From: Endozoicomonas sp. G2_1
Lineage (GTDB): Bacteria; Pseudomonadota; Gammaproteobacteria; Enterobacterales; Alteromonadaceae
Direction of reading: 5' to 3'
Assembly: GCF_017744155.1 (NCBI RefSeq)
Contig: NZ_JAGHQT010000001.1
Location: 372,001-436,000, forward strand
DNA length: 64,000 nt
Made by a program: the position numbers and the translations under genes. This document shows positions 44,129 through 54,188 of this stretch, one piece after another. The number at the start of each line of letters is the position of its first letter. Within the stretch, counting starts at the first letter, position 1. A model generated the notes under the pieces. That model saw only the letters and a list, made by a program, of their open reading frames with translations. It was not told where the DNA came from and ran no database searches.

Positions 44129-47035
44129 CTAGTCTTTGTATGTATCCGTACTAGGACAGCTACAAACTAAATTGCGGTCGCCGTAAACGTCGTCAATACG
44201 GTTTACTGTTGGCCAGAATTTATTGGCTGCGGCTGCTTGCACAGGGAATACGGCTTCAGCAATGGTGTATGCTCTATCCCAACCAGCGTCAGTAATATCT
44301 GCTAGCGTATGTGGTGCGTTGTGGAGCGGGTTATCTTCTAACGTCCAGTCACCCTGCTCTACTTTGCGAATTTCGTTGCGAATGCTCACCATTGCTTCAA
44401 CAAAGCGATCTAGCTCAGGTTTTGCTTCTGATTCTGTTGGTTCAATCATTAGTGTGCCAGCTACCGGGAACGACATAGTTGGTGCGTGGAAACCATAGTC
44501 CATCAAGCGCTTAGCAACGTCCATTTCAGTAATGCCTGAAGCTTCTTTTAACGGACGCAAGTCAACAATACACTCGTGGGCAACACGGCCGTTGTGACCA
44601 GTGTACAAAATTGGGTAGTGTTGGCTTAACTTGTGTGCCAAGTAGTTAGCATTGGTGATGGCATATTTAGTTGAGTCAGTAACACCTTTTTTGCCTAACA
44701 TGGCAACGTAAAGGTAAGAAATACATAAAATACCTGCACTACCAAATGGTGCGGCCGATACTGCGCCGTTGCCTTTAGTGTTTTCGTTTACCGTCACTAA
44801 TGGGTGATCAGGTAAAAATGGCGCTAAGTGTGATTTAACACCGATAGGTCCCATACCTGGACCACCACCACCGTGTGGAATAGCAAAGGTTTTGTGCAAG
44901 TTTAAGTGCGATACGTCAGCGCCGATAAAGCCCGGTGAAGTAATGCCCACTTGCGCATTCATGTTGGCACCGTCTAGGTAAACCTGACCGCCGTTTTCAT
45001 GAACAACGTCACAAATGTCGCGAATAGTTTCTTCGTAAACACCATGTGTTGAAGGATACGTGATCATGATACAAGAAAGATTGTCGCGCATCTCTTCAGC
45101 TTTCGCTTTGAGATCCGCCATATCAACGTTACCGTTTTTGTCACAATCAACCACGACCACTTTCATACCAACCATTTGCGCAGATGCTGGGTTAGTACCA
45201 TGAGCTGAAGACGGAATTAAACAAATGTTACGATGCGCATCGCCACGGCTTTCGTGGTATTTGTGAATAGCGATAAGACCAGCGTACTCACCTTGTGCAC
45301 CTGAGTTAGGCTGCATCGACATAGCATCGTAGCCCGTTAACTCAACTAACCACTTGGCTAGCTCGTCAATCATGTGCTTGTAGCCTTGAGCTTGCTCGAT
45401 AGGCGCAAACGGGTGCATGTTGGCAAATTCAGGCCACGACACCGGAATCATTTGCGCAGTAGCATTGAGCTTCATGGTACACGAGCCCAATGAGATCATT
45501 GAATGGTTAAGCGCTAAATCTTTGTTTTCGAGCTTTTTGATGTAACGCAGCATTTCAGTTTCGCTGTGATACGAGTTAAATACCGGGTGAGTTAAAATAT
45601 CTGACTCACGCACTAACTCAGCTGGAATCGACGAATGACCACAGCTAGTAACTTGTTGATCTAATTCAGCGACATCTAAGCCATGACCTTCGCCTAACAA
45701 TACATCAAACAATACAGCTAAATCTTGACGCGTAGTCGTTTCATCAAGTGACACTGATACTTTACCGTCAACATCAGTGCGCAAGTTAATGTTAGCTGCA
45801 GTAGCACGGGCAACAATTTCATCTTTGTTACTAACACTAAAAGTTAAAGTGTCAAAGTAATTGGCGTGGTCGGCTGTTAAGCCTTTGTTCGCTGTACCTA
45901 AACACAAGATATCAGCTAAACGATGAATGCGATTGGCAATGGTTTTCAAGCCTTGTGGGCCGTGATAAACCGCGTAAAACGCCGCCATGTTGGCCAGTAA
46001 TACTTGGGCAGTACAAATGTTTGAGTTGGCTTTTTCACGGCGAATGTGCTGCTCGCGGGTTTGCATTGCCATACGCAAAGCGTTGTTGCCACGCGTATCG
46101 CGAGAAACACCAATAATACGCCCCGGCATTGAACGCTTGTACTTGTCAGACGTTGTAAAGAAGGCCGCGTGTGGACCACCGTAGCCCATAGGTACACCAA
46201 AGCGTTGGCTTGAACCAATAACAACGTCTGCGCCAAGTTCGCCCGGTGCTTTTAATAACACTAAGCTCATAATATCAGCAGCAACCGCAGCAATCGCTTT
46301 TTTGCCGTGAACTTCGCTGATCAAAGCTGAAATATCACGTACTTCACCGCTGGCGCTTGGGTATTGGAATAAGGCGCCAAAAATGTCGTGCTCGCCAACA
46401 GAATCGCCTGGTGCAACAACAATGTCAAAACCAAACATTTCAGCGCGGTTTTTAACAACGTCAATGGTTTGTGGGTACACGTCACTGGCAACGAAGAAGG
46501 TGTTAGATTTCTTGTTTTTTGACACGCGCTTGGCAAGTGCCATTGCTTCTGCGGCAGCTGTGCCTTCATCAAGTAGTGAAGCGCTGGCTAAATCTAAACC
46601 AGTGAGATCTAAACACATTTGTTGGTAGTTTAAGAGCGACTCTAAACGACCTTGTGCGATTTCTGGCTGATATGGTGTGTATGCCGTGTACCAACCTGGG
46701 TTTTCCAACACGTTACGCAAAATAACGTTTGGCGTTAATGTACCGTAGTAACCTAACCCAATGTAGTTGGTTTTTAATTGGTTTTTGCCCGCAACTGCTT
46801 TTAAGTCGGCAAGCGCTTGTGCTTCAGACTTACTGGCTTCAATGTTGGGTAAATCAGCTAAACGAATATTATCTGGCACAATTTCGTCAATAAGCGAGTC
46901 AACAGACTCAGCGCCAATCTCGTTAAGCATCGCTTGAGTTTGTGCTTCATCTGGACCAATGTGGCGACGGATAAAATCTTCAGTTTGTTCTAATTGAGCC
47001 AAGCTTAATGACGCTGGCGCTTGCGTGGTAGACAT
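44129..47035 (-). CDS. gcvP: Glycine dehydrogenase (decarboxylating), P protein
   Basis: A 968-residue homodimeric-type P protein, standard length, with both halves in one chain. The PLP-binding lysine is in [17 protein letters not shown] near residue 705. Other conserved blocks are [20 protein letters not shown] and [20 protein letters not shown]. It decarboxylates glycine and passes the aminomethyl group to lipoylated GcvH. It follows gcvH with 183 bases between them, and that gap contains a possible terminator. Confidence 0.97.
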   Translation of the reverse strand: MSTTQAPASLSLAQLEQTEDFIRRHIGPDEAQTQAMLNEIGAESVDSLIDEIVPDNIRLADLPNIEASKSEAQALADLKAVAGKNQLKTNYIGLGYYGTLTPNVILRNVLENPGWYTAYTPYQPEIAQGRLESLLNYQQMCLDLTGLDLASASLLDEGTAAAEAMALAKRVSKNKKSNTFFVASDVYPQTIDVVKNRAEMFGFDIVVAPGDSVGEHDIFGALFQYPSASGEVRDISALISEVHGKKAIAAVAADIMSLVLLKAPGELGADVVIGSSQRFGVPMGYGGPHAAFFTTSDKYKRSMPGRIIGVSRDTRGNNALRMAMQTREQHIRREKANSNICTAQVLLANMAAFYAVYHGPQGLKTIANRIHRLADILCLGTANKGLTADHANYFDTLTFSVSNKDEIVARATAANINLRTDVDGKVSVSLDETTTRQDLAVLFDVLLGEGHGLDVAELDQQVTSCGHSSIPAELVRESDILTHPVFNSYHSETEMLRYIKKLENKDLALNHSMISLGSCTMKLNATAQMIPVSWPEFANMHPFAPIEQAQGYKHMIDELAKWLVELTGYDAMSMQPNSGAQGEYAGLIAIHKYHESRGDAHRNICLIPSSAHGTNPASAQMVGMKVVVVDCDKNGNVDMADLKAKAEEMRDNLSCIMITYPSTHGVYEETIRDICDVVHENGGQVYLDGANMNAQVGITSPGFIGADVSHLNLHKTFAIPHGGGGPGMGPIGVKSHLAPFLPDHPLVTVNENTKGNGAVSAAPFGSAGILCISYLYVAMLGKKGVTDSTKYAITNANYLAHKLSQHYPILYTGHNGRVAHECIVDLRPLKEASGITEMDVAKRLMDYGFHAPTMSFPVAGTLMIEPTESEAKPELDRFVEAMVSIRNEIRKVEQGDWTLEDNPLHNAPHTLADITDAGWDRAYTIAEAVFPVQAAAANKFWPTVNRIDDVYGDRNLVCSCPSTDTYKD

Positions 47036-47154
47036 AAAACAATTACCTAATTAAAAATTAACACGGTTGTCATACGTTGTATTAGCCAATAGCGACCTAT
47101 TGTAAACTCAACAATTTTTATCTGCTAAAATGAGTACAGGTACAACCAAACCAT

Positions 47155-47192
47155 TAAAAAAGCCCCGAAAATTCAGACGAACCCACGAGGCT
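47155..47192 (-). terminator. Possible terminator between gcvH and gcvP
   Basis: Minus-strand AGCCTCG pairs (one G-T) with CGGGGCT around an 18-base loop and is followed by TTTTTT. It sits 27 bases past the gcvH stop and could make gcvP expression partly independent. Confidence 0.55.
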
Positions 47193-47218
47193 TAATGTTA
47201 CAAATTAATACGTTCGAC

Positions 47219-47608
47219 TTACTCTTCGTCGATAGAGTTTTGGTAGCCTTCTGCATCTAACAAGGCATCTAATTCTGCTGGATCGTCTAATTTAACTTTA
47301 AACATCCAACCGTCGCCAAAAGCATCTGAGTTGACAAGCTCTGGCGAATCTTCTAAGTCTTCATTCACTTCTACAATTTCACCGGTTACTGGCGCGTAAA
47401 TGTCTGAAGCTGCTTTTACTGACTCAGCTACGGCGCAGTCGTCGCCAGTGCTTACGGTGTCACCAACTTCTGGTAATTCAACAAATACCATATCGCCCAA
47501 TAATTCTTGCGCGTGTTCAGTAATACCAACAGTAACGATACCGTCACCTTCATTACGAACCCACTCGTGTGAAGTGGCATATTTTAATTCAGAAGGAATG
47601 TTGCTCAT
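47219..47608 (-). CDS. gcvH: Glycine cleavage H protein
   Basis: A 129-residue lipoyl carrier from the ATG at 47608 (GGGA about nine bases upstream; an in-frame TTG at 47623 is less likely). The lipoyl-attachment lysine is in [18 protein letters not shown] near residue 65; the N-terminus reads [18 protein letters not shown]. It shuttles the aminomethyl group from GcvP to GcvT. It follows gcvT after about 125 bases. Confidence 0.97.
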   Translation of the reverse strand: MSNIPSELKYATSHEWVRNEGDGIVTVGITEHAQELLGDMVFVELPEVGDTVSTGDDCAVAESVKAASDIYAPVTGEIVEVNEDLEDSPELVNSDAFGDGWMFKVKLDDPAELDALLDAEGYQNSIDEE

Positions 47609-47734
47609 TTTTATAGTTCCCAATTAATAAATATTTTTAAAAAGATGCTTATGGTTAATTTGATTTAAGGTAATCAAGACACACTATAGAGCATCTTTGC
47701 ATATGTTCAAATTAGCTTCAAATTCGCGATTTAT

Positions 47735-48844
47735 TTAACAGACTTTTTTGCCGTTGCGAACAAAGCTCGGCTTGATCACTTTAACGTCGACAAGTTTCTT
47801 ACGCATCTCAACCTGTACGGTATCTTCTAATTTAACCGCGCGAGGCACACGAGCCATCGCGATAGAGTGGCCTAGTGTTGGCGAGAACGTACCCGAGGTA
47901 ATTGTGCCTTCGCCGTGTGGGGTAACCACTTTTAAACCAGAGCGTAAAACGCCTTTTTCTTCAAGCACCAAACCAACGAGTTTTGGCTGGTCGCCCGCTG
48001 CGCGTTGCTCAGCAATAACATCTTTACCAACGAAGTTGCGATCTTCATCATCCCAGCTAATTGTCCACGCCATGTTCGCAGCAAGCGGCGAAATGGTTTC
48101 ATCCATATCTAAGCCGTATAAGTTCATACCCGCTTCAAGGCGCAAGGTATCACGAGCACCTAAACCACAAGGTTTAACACCCGCGTCTAACAACTGCTGC
48201 CATAAATCAGCGGCTTGCTCAGCTGGTAGTGCAATTTCATAACCCGCTTCACCGGTGTAGCCAGTAGTCGCGATAAACAAGTCATCCGCTTGTACTGAAA
48301 AGAATGGCTTCATACCTTCTACTGCAGCTTTTTGAGCGTCGTTTAATAACGTTGCAACTTTATCTTTTGCTGTAGGGCCTTGAACGGCAATCATGGCAAA
48401 TTCAGGGCGCTCAGTAATGGTGACATCAAAATCAGCTGATTGTGCGTTTAACCAAGCAAGATCTTTCTCACGGGTTGCTGAGTTAACCACTAAGCGGTAA
48501 TCGGTATCCGTAAAGAAGTAAACAATCAAATCGTCGATAACGCCGCCTTCAGGGTTACACATACCTGTGTATAGTGCTTTACCTGCAACGTCTAATTTCG
48601 CAACATCATTGATCACTAAGCGACGAAGAAATGCTTTTGCATCATCACCTTTAATATCAACAATGGTCATGTGCGACACGTCGAACATACCGGCGTCTTG
48701 GCGCACAGCATGGTGCTCTTCAATTTGCGAGCCGTAGTTAATTGGCATTTCCCAACCGTGGAAATCGACCATTTTAGCACCTGCTTCAAGGTGCTTCGCG
48801 TGCAATACCGTCTTATTTGGATCTTGTTTTTGAACGTCAGTCAT
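47735..48844 (-). CDS. gcvT: Aminomethyltransferase, T protein
   Basis: A 369-residue GcvT from the ATG at 48844 (a TTG at 48865 would add seven residues). Conserved features: [20 protein letters not shown] near residue 30, [17 protein letters not shown], a folate-contacting [14 protein letters not shown] near 200, and [16 protein letters not shown]. It transfers the methylene group to tetrahydrofolate. First gene of gcvTHP. The leader upstream shows no glycine-riboswitch core that I could recognise. Confidence 0.96.
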   Translation of the reverse strand: MTDVQKQDPNKTVLHAKHLEAGAKMVDFHGWEMPINYGSQIEEHHAVRQDAGMFDVSHMTIVDIKGDDAKAFLRRLVINDVAKLDVAGKALYTGMCNPEGGVIDDLIVYFFTDTDYRLVVNSATREKDLAWLNAQSADFDVTITERPEFAMIAVQGPTAKDKVATLLNDAQKAAVEGMKPFFSVQADDLFIATTGYTGEAGYEIALPAEQAADLWQQLLDAGVKPCGLGARDTLRLEAGMNLYGLDMDETISPLAANMAWTISWDDEDRNFVGKDVIAEQRAAGDQPKLVGLVLEEKGVLRSGLKVVTPHGEGTITSGTFSPTLGHSIAMARVPRAVKLEDTVQVEMRKKLVDVKVIKPSFVRNGKKVC

Positions 48845-49117
48845 CAGCTTGGGTATCCATATCAAAGCTCAGGCAGCTATTGGTGGCTTTGTCAGTCTGA
48901 TCTTGTCGAGAGCTTGACGCATTAAACCAGTTTACAGCAGCTAAGCATTAAAATAGTTAAAGTGGCGTCATTATAGCCATGGCTAGCTTTTAATATCAAT
49001 ATAGAGTTAGCTAATTTTTCAAATAAAAAACTGACTAATCAGTTAAGTCTGAATTATATTTAACATAAATCATAAAAATAGAATTTAGTTCAAATAGTAA
49101 TTAAAAAGAAGTCACAA

Positions 49118-50560
49118 CTAGAGCAGGTTTAGATCGATGTCATGCTTTTTCACTAACTTGTAGAAGTCAGAGCGATTGCGCTTAGCTAGTTTTGCTGCTT
49201 GGGCAATGTTGCCCTGCGCTAGCTGTAGCGCTTTTATTAAATAGTCGCGCTCAAATTCGCGCTTGGCGTCGTTTAATGAGGTGATTTCGGTCGATTCTGA
49301 CGTTTGTCCTGCTTCAGGCAATGCCGAGACAATCGCCTGCTCAGAAATAATATTGCCCGGTGTTAACGCCACCACTTGCTCAATAACATTTTGTAATTGG
49401 CGAATATTACCCGGCCAGTGATAAGCAACCAATGCTGCTAGGGCCTCGGGGGCAAATTTTTTCGGTGATTGTTTCGAGACTGTTTGTTCCGGTAAGGCAG
49501 ACTGTTTCCCCCCTTGGCTAGTGCCGCTGGTGCGATGGTAGATTAACTCAGCAAAATGCTGAGCTAATACTGGCACATCTTCTAGTCGACTTTTTAGTGG
49601 CGGTAGCGATAAGTTAACCACGTTAAGTCGATAATAGAGATCCTCGCGAAAACTCTGCTGTTCAATTGCTTGCTTTAAATCGCGATGGGTTGCCGACAAT
49701 ACTCGAACATTAATTGGAATTTCTTGGCTACTGCCAACGGGGCGAATTGTTTTCTCCTGTAATACCCTTAACAACTTTACTTGTAGGTTAATCGGCATGT
49801 CGCCAATTTCATCGAGAAATAAAGTGCCGCCATCAGCTTGCTGAAATAAGCCTTGGTGATCTTTTACTGCACCAGTAAAAGCGCCCTTTTTATGGCCAAA
49901 TAACTCAGACTCCAACAGCTCTGCGGGTACCGCACCACAATTAATCGCGACAAACGGAGATTTACGCGACTTTACACTGCCACTCGCTTGATTTCGGCTT
50001 TTATCACGGCAAGTATAGTCGTGAATGGTTTGCGCCAGTAGTTCTTTACCCGTACCGCTTTGCCCAGTAATAAGCACGTTGACATCAGTCGACGCTAACA
50101 TTTTTGCCTGCTCTAGCACGTGCAACATAGCGCCGCTGCGCGTGATAATCTTACCTTCTTGTCGCTCCGGTTCGCTTTGATTGCCATAAATCGCTACCGC
50201 TTGCTCTAAGCTATCAAACAATTCATCTTTATCTATGGGCTTGGTTAGAAAGGCAAAAACACCTTCACGGGTAGCCGCAACCGCATCGGGAATTGAGCCA
50301 TGCGCCGTCATCATAATCACAGGTAAACGCGGGTATAGTTGCTGAGCTTTTTGCAACAAGGCCAAGCCATCGACCTGCTCCATGCGCAAGTCAGTAAGCA
50401 CAACATCAACCTTGTGTTGGCTCAAATAGTCAAGCGCCTGTTGGCCGCTTTCAGCGCTAATAACCTGATAACCGCGCGAGCTAATTCGCATTGCCAACAG
50501 TTGAAGTAAGCTGGTATCGTCGTCAACCAGTAAAACGCGGGTGTCAGTATTGGTGCTCAT
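49118..50560 (-). CDS. glrR: QseF/GlrR sigma-54-dependent response regulator
   Basis: A 480-residue NtrC-type regulator: receiver domain (1-120, phosphoacceptor in VVLTDLRMEQVDG), AAA+ domain (about 140-375; Walker A GQSGTGKELLAQ, sigma-54 contact motif KKGAFTGAVKD, Walker B GGTLFLDEIGDMP) and a Fis-type helix-turn-helix (about 440-478). In enterics GlrR/QseF activates glmY and rpoE through TGTC-N10-GACA sites. It is the last gene of the glrK-glrG-glrR operon. The palindromes at 52835-52917 are candidate sites. Confidence 0.93.
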   Translation of the reverse strand: MSTNTDTRVLLVDDDTSLLQLLAMRISSRGYQVISAESGQQALDYLSQHKVDVVLTDLRMEQVDGLALLQKAQQLYPRLPVIMMTAHGSIPDAVAATREGVFAFLTKPIDKDELFDSLEQAVAIYGNQSEPERQEGKIITRSGAMLHVLEQAKMLASTDVNVLITGQSGTGKELLAQTIHDYTCRDKSRNQASGSVKSRKSPFVAINCGAVPAELLESELFGHKKGAFTGAVKDHQGLFQQADGGTLFLDEIGDMPINLQVKLLRVLQEKTIRPVGSSQEIPINVRVLSATHRDLKQAIEQQSFREDLYYRLNVVNLSLPPLKSRLEDVPVLAQHFAELIYHRTSGTSQGGKQSALPEQTVSKQSPKKFAPEALAALVAYHWPGNIRQLQNVIEQVVALTPGNIISEQAIVSALPEAGQTSESTEITSLNDAKREFERDYLIKALQLAQGNIAQAAKLAKRNRSDFYKLVKKHDIDLNLL

Positions 50561-50583
50561 GGGTAATCTAATATTCCTGCTGT

Positions 50584-51282
50584 TTATTCAATCGGCTTGT
50601 TTTGGTCATCTTGCTGATCTTGTTTTTTGTCTTTGCGCTGATTTTCTTTCAGAGATTTAACATCGTTATCAGCACTTTCTGGTGTTTGACCAAATTGCCG
50701 AAGCAGCAAGTCTTGTTCCGTTTTAGCAAGTGCTTCAAGGGTTTGTGCTAGATCGGCAGACGTTTGCTTTAAGGCGCTAATGGCTGCACTTAATTCATCA
50801 TCACTTTTCTCGCCGCGACGCCGCAAAATTGCCCGCGCCGAAAGCGCTTCGCGATGATGTAATAGTTGCTGGTCTAGAATCGAGAAATAAGCCAACACAT
50901 GTTCCGGCCAGCTATATTGCTGACGTAATTTATGCAAAGCATTAGCAGTATCAACTGGGTTGCGATAGCTGTGCTGGCAGTAACGATTAAAAAATTCAGC
51001 TAAAGCTTGTTTTGATTCAAGCGTCGTGGTCTGCCGGTTCTGCTCAGTAGTCTGTTGGTTCTGCTCCGCGCTTGCTTGCTCCGGCTCTTTGGCAGTAAGC
51101 TGGCATGCCTGCGCATGTAACTGGATTAATTGATCGGCAGGTAAATGCTCTGATTCTTTCGCTGAGTGTTGCGAAGTACCTGCTAAGTGCTCGGGTAATA
51201 ACTGGCATCCCGATAACGCAACTAATGCAAAGGTACCTATCACAGTGAGTACTAATTGTTTCTTCAATGGATGACTGATCAT
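50584..51282 (-). CDS. QseG/GlrG-like lipoprotein
   Basis: A 232-residue lipoprotein (LVALSGCQLLPEHL lipobox near residue 26) with a charged, helical mature part, a short repeat rich in glutamine and threonine (about residues 70-92) and a basic, aspartate-rich tail. It lies between the kinase and regulator genes, exactly where qseG (yfhG) lies in enterics; QseG there interacts with the kinase QseE. Sequence similarity to enteric QseG is weak by eye, so the call rests mainly on position and type. Confidence 0.7.
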   Translation of the reverse strand: MISHPLKKQLVLTVIGTFALVALSGCQLLPEHLAGTSQHSAKESEHLPADQLIQLHAQACQLTAKEPEQASAEQNQQTTEQNRQTTTLESKQALAEFFNRYCQHSYRNPVDTANALHKLRQQYSWPEHVLAYFSILDQQLLHHREALSARAILRRRGEKSDDELSAAISALKQTSADLAQTLEALAKTEQDLLLRQFGQTPESADNDVKSLKENQRKDKKQDQQDDQNKPIE

Positions 51283-51321
51283 GCTATTTACTCTGTTAAA
51301 TTACCTATTTAGTTTAGCTAG

Positions 51322-52818
51322 TTACTGCTTATTTGATTGCGATTCCGAGCGATTCTGATAAGGCAAGGTGATATCAAAACGCGCACCGCCACCATTTGGT
51401 TGGCAAGGGCTGGTCAAATTAATGTTGCCACCGAGCTGTTCAACGCACTCTTTTACCAAGGTTAGTCCTAAGCCACTGCCTTGTACTTGGTTTTGTTTGC
51501 CTTGTTGTCCTAAATAAAAGGCATCGAAAACGCGCTCTTGTTCAACATCACTGACGCCAGGCCCACCATCAATCACTGCAATTAATAACGAGTTAGCAGC
51601 AAAGGTCATTACAATGGTTACGTTAACTTGTACTGGCGAGAACTTTAATCCGTTTGAGACCAATTGAACCAAAATAATCTCAAGTAAATCGGCATCAAGG
51701 TAGCAAGGGTTGTCTTGTTCAAGTTGCCAAGTTAGCGCCTGCTGCTTACTGGCGAGTCGTTGCTCAAAATGCTGTTCAATGGTTTGTTTGAGTACTTGGA
51801 TATCAAGTTGCCGACAGTGGTCGCGCTTAATTTTTATTGCATTGTAATTGAGCAAACTCTTAATCATGTTGTGTAAGCGTTCACTGTTTTGATTCAGCAG
51901 CGTCAACACGGTTTGTTGCTGGGCGTTAACTGGCCCGGCAATTTCTTCTCGAAGCAGCTCGGTACCTTCAATAATAGATGCTAATGGCGTTTTAAGTTCG
52001 TGGGTGACGTGTTGCAAAAACGTTGTTTTTTGCTGCTCCAGCTTTGCCAATTGCTGTCGCATCCATTCAAGCTTTTTACTCAAAGCAACCAGCTCAGCAC
52101 TGCCTTGCACCTCTACTTTATGTTGAAAACGACCTTGCCCCAACAAACTTATCGCTTCGGTAATGCGATTAAGCCCTCGACTCATCAACCAAATAAAAAA
52201 CGCAGCAGAAACAATACTCAAGGGGATTAACAGCATTAGCCAACGAACAAAGCGCTGCTGTAGGGCTTGGATGTTTTGCTGACTAACAATTATTTGCTGC
52301 TGTTGCCACTGGCTCAACCAACGCTGCGCTTCTAGCAGCAATTGATTAAGCAGATTTAACGATTCGCTATTTTGCTGAGCACTATTAGCGCCGGTTTCTT
52401 CAATAATGTTGCCGACCACAGATAGCTGCTTTAACAATTGTTGCCAAATAGCAACATCAGCATCTCTGTTCAGTTTTTGAACAAGCAATTGGTAGCCTTG
52501 CTCGGTTTGCAACCACTGATTGATGATAACTTGTTCAAGCTCTTGGTTGTTGAGCAACCAATTTTGTCTAATAGCGCGTTCCAAACTAGCACTGTTGTCA
52601 TTGAGCTTATTAAACTCCTGCGATACTTCTTGCACTAGCAAGGATTGCTGCTGACCTCGGGCTAACTCGTGATCGAGCGTTTGTAAAAACAAAATAACCA
52701 CTAAGCTCAAAGGAACAAAAGCCAAACTAATACTCAAAACAAACTGCTGAACTAGCGTTGGACGCCAATTGAGCGCTTGAGATATTGGAGAAAAAACACT
52801 TACTGATTTTCTTAACAA
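51322..52818 (-). CDS. glrK: QseE/GlrK sensor histidine kinase
   Basis: About 498 residues from a TTG at 52818 preceded by AGG at six-base spacing. The frame stays open further upstream to 52965, but that part covers two perfect palindromes and reads as promoter sequence. Topology: TM1 (about 25-47), a periplasmic helical region, TM2 (about 185-205), HAMP, a HisKA domain with QHVTHELKTPLASIIEG (phosphoacceptor histidine) and an HATPase domain with VSNGLKFSPVQV, IDGGPGVSD and GSGLGLTLVKECV. It phosphorylates the GlrR/QseF-type regulator encoded downstream. Confidence 0.88.
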   Translation of the reverse strand: MLRKSVSVFSPISQALNWRPTLVQQFVLSISLAFVPLSLVVILFLQTLDHELARGQQQSLLVQEVSQEFNKLNDNSASLERAIRQNWLLNNQELEQVIINQWLQTEQGYQLLVQKLNRDADVAIWQQLLKQLSVVGNIIEETGANSAQQNSESLNLLNQLLLEAQRWLSQWQQQQIIVSQQNIQALQQRFVRWLMLLIPLSIVSAAFFIWLMSRGLNRITEAISLLGQGRFQHKVEVQGSAELVALSKKLEWMRQQLAKLEQQKTTFLQHVTHELKTPLASIIEGTELLREEIAGPVNAQQQTVLTLLNQNSERLHNMIKSLLNYNAIKIKRDHCRQLDIQVLKQTIEQHFEQRLASKQQALTWQLEQDNPCYLDADLLEIILVQLVSNGLKFSPVQVNVTIVMTFAANSLLIAVIDGGPGVSDVEQERVFDAFYLGQQGKQNQVQGSGLGLTLVKECVEQLGGNINLTSPCQPNGGGARFDITLPYQNRSESQSNKQ

Positions 52819-52834
52819 AGCTTTACCTACACTA

Positions 52835-52852
52835 TGTTGCAAAACAGCAACA
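52835..52852. promoter_or_regulatory. Palindrome A, candidate GlrR/QseF site
   Basis: A perfect 18-base inverted repeat, TGTTGC-N6-GCAACA, equal to TGTT-N10-AACA. The half-site spacing is the same as that reported for enteric GlrR sites (TGTC-N10-GACA). It lies just upstream of the proposed glrK start and about 150 bases before the sigma-54-like element at 52992. Confidence 0.6.
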
Positions 52853-52899
52853 AAATAACCCACTGAAAAATATAAAGAATTTAAAAGCCATCGAAACCT

Positions 52900-52917
52900 T
52901 GTTGCAAAATAGCAACA
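52900..52917. promoter_or_regulatory. Palindrome B, candidate GlrR/QseF site
   Basis: A second copy, TGTTGC-N6-GCAACA (perfect; one further base extends each arm). Its centre is 65 bases from palindrome A, about six helical turns, and about 85 bases from the sigma-54-like element. Paired upstream sites on one face of DNA are typical of sigma-54 activators. Confidence 0.6.
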
Positions 52918-52991
52918 AAAGCCGAAGTTCAAAACAGTTAAAAAACTCAAAAGACACAACAACACCTTGATAAATATAAACTTTATCTAAC

Positions 52992-53007
52992 TGGCACCAT
53001 TTTTGTT
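52992..53007 (+). promoter_or_regulatory. Sigma-54-like promoter before the EF-hand genes
   Basis: TGGCAC, 5 bases, then TTGTT. The -24 element is perfect, but the -12 element has T in place of the usual C (GG-N10-GT). It points to the first EF-hand gene at 53134. The site is plausible but imperfect, so it is offered only together with the palindromes upstream. Confidence 0.45.
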
Positions 53008-53133
53008 ATTCACTGTTTATCACGCAATTCGCCTAGACGCCTGATTCACCTAACTGCTAAACGCGTAATAAGCATGCCAAGGTTAACCGTCAAGGCCAAG
53101 TAAAAACTAAGCATAAACAGAGTGAGGAAGATT

Positions 53134-53406
53134 ATGAAGGCAAAACACAGCTTATTAACGTTATCAGCTTGTTTCTTTGTTGCCAATGTCGCCGCCAATG
53201 AGCCAAGCAGCGCATTTAGCCAACTCGACAAAAATCACGACGGCTTTATCAATCAAATTGAAGCAAGCGCAGACCGAATGCTGACACAACTATTTCAGCA
53301 GCTTGATAGTAACCAAGATCAGCAATTGTCTGAACAAGAGTTCAGTGAACTAGGCAGCAGTATTATCGAGCTAAACACACAGAAACCCGCTCGCTTTTTT
53401 TACTAA
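53134..53406 (+). CDS. Secreted EF-hand protein 1
   Basis: 90 residues from the ATG at 53134, preceded by GAGGAAG; an in-frame GTG at 53122 overlaps that site. A signal peptide is followed by two EF-hand loops: D32-K-N-H-D-G-F-I-N-Q-I-E43, canonical, and D58 to E69 (DSNQDQQLSEQE) in which the usual glycine at loop position 6 is glutamine. It is probably a periplasmic calcium-binding protein. It is the first of three paralogues that share 26-residue loop spacing. Confidence 0.85.
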   Translation: MKAKHSLLTLSACFFVANVAANEPSSAFSQLDKNHDGFINQIEASADRMLTQLFQQLDSNQDQQLSEQEFSELGSSIIELNTQKPARFFY

Positions 53407-53459
53407 GCGGTACCAAAGTACAGACCTAAATCTAAACCATAATAAAACTGGAGCATACC

Positions 53460-53708
53460 ATGAAAAAGATCACACTAATTTCAGGATTAATCGTTACCTT
53501 AACATCACAAATTGCTAGTGCTGAAAAAGATCCGAAAGCAGATTTGTTCGCCAGCCTAGACCTTGATAAAAACGGCGCCCTTACTTCACAAGAAGCTAGC
53601 GCTAATAAAGCACTCGCCACTGTCTTTAAAAAACTAGATAAAGACCAAGACGGCGTAATCTCAAAAGCAGAATTTGAACTCTTTACTTCAAATCCTGTTG
53701 CCCACTAA
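53460..53708 (+). CDS. Secreted EF-hand protein 2
   Basis: 82 residues with a signal peptide (ITLISGLIVTLTSQIASA) and two EF-hand loops, D34-L-D-K-N-G-A-L-T-S-Q-E45 and D60-K-D-Q-D-G-V-I-S-K-A-E71, both with the calcium-ligating residues and the central glycine. A GGAG ribosome-binding site precedes it. The gap to the first EF-hand gene is 53 bases, so they can be cotranscribed. Likely a periplasmic calcium-binding protein. Confidence 0.88.
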   Translation: MKKITLISGLIVTLTSQIASAEKDPKADLFASLDLDKNGALTSQEASANKALATVFKKLDKDQDGVISKAEFELFTSNPVAH

Positions 53709-53843
53709 TAGCAGAGTCAATAGCCGGTTGTTTGCCCCCATTACTTACACGAGCCTGAATAAGCTCACCCAAACAACCGACTGTGCCAGAGCCAAGGTTT
53801 CCTTGGCTCACCTCTATTAACTTTAATTGACCAATAATTTGTT

Positions 53844-54188
53844 ATGTTATTCAGCAAATATTTTAGCAACCTTATATTGCTCCTGAGCCTAGTTGTAGTG
53901 AGCTTTTTTACCATTACACCAAGCCAAGCGTCACAGCCAGCCAATCACGATCGATCACAACACCAAAAGTCTCTAAACATAGAAGAGACAAAAAAAGCGG
54001 TACTCGAACACAGGTTTCGCGCACTTGACCGCGACCATGATGGCTTTATTGATCAACGAGAAATGAGTGGTGACCGGCTGTTAATGCGTGTTGCCAAACA
54101 CTGGGATAGTAATGCCGACGGCTTAATATCCAAGTCAGAATTTATCGATTACCTTAAAAAAGTTTACCTGAACTACCACTCAAGCTAG
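53844..54188 (+). CDS. Secreted EF-hand protein 3
   Basis: 114 residues with a signal peptide (LLLSLVVVSFFTITPSQAS), a polar stretch and two EF-hand loops, D62-R-D-H-D-G-F-I-D-Q-R-E73 and D88-S-N-A-D-G-L-I-S-K-S-E99, again 26 residues apart. The ribosome-binding site is poor. It lies 135 bases after the second gene and seems a paralogue of the other two with a longer N-terminal segment. A role in calcium sensing or binding in the periplasm is the inference. Confidence 0.85.
   Translation: MLFSKYFSNLILLLSLVVVSFFTITPSQASQPANHDRSQHQKSLNIEETKKAVLEHRFRALDRDHDGFIDQREMSGDRLLMRVAKHWDSNADGLISKSEFIDYLKKVYLNYHSS

Noticed and set aside
48866-49117. Glycine riboswitch in the gcvT leader
   Set aside because: I looked for the conserved glycine-aptamer core on the minus strand and did not find it.
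52819-52965. N-terminal extension of the sensor kinase
   Set aside because: The open frame runs to 52965, but it covers both palindromes and contains no good start signal; a TTG at 52818 with AGG upstream fits the family better.
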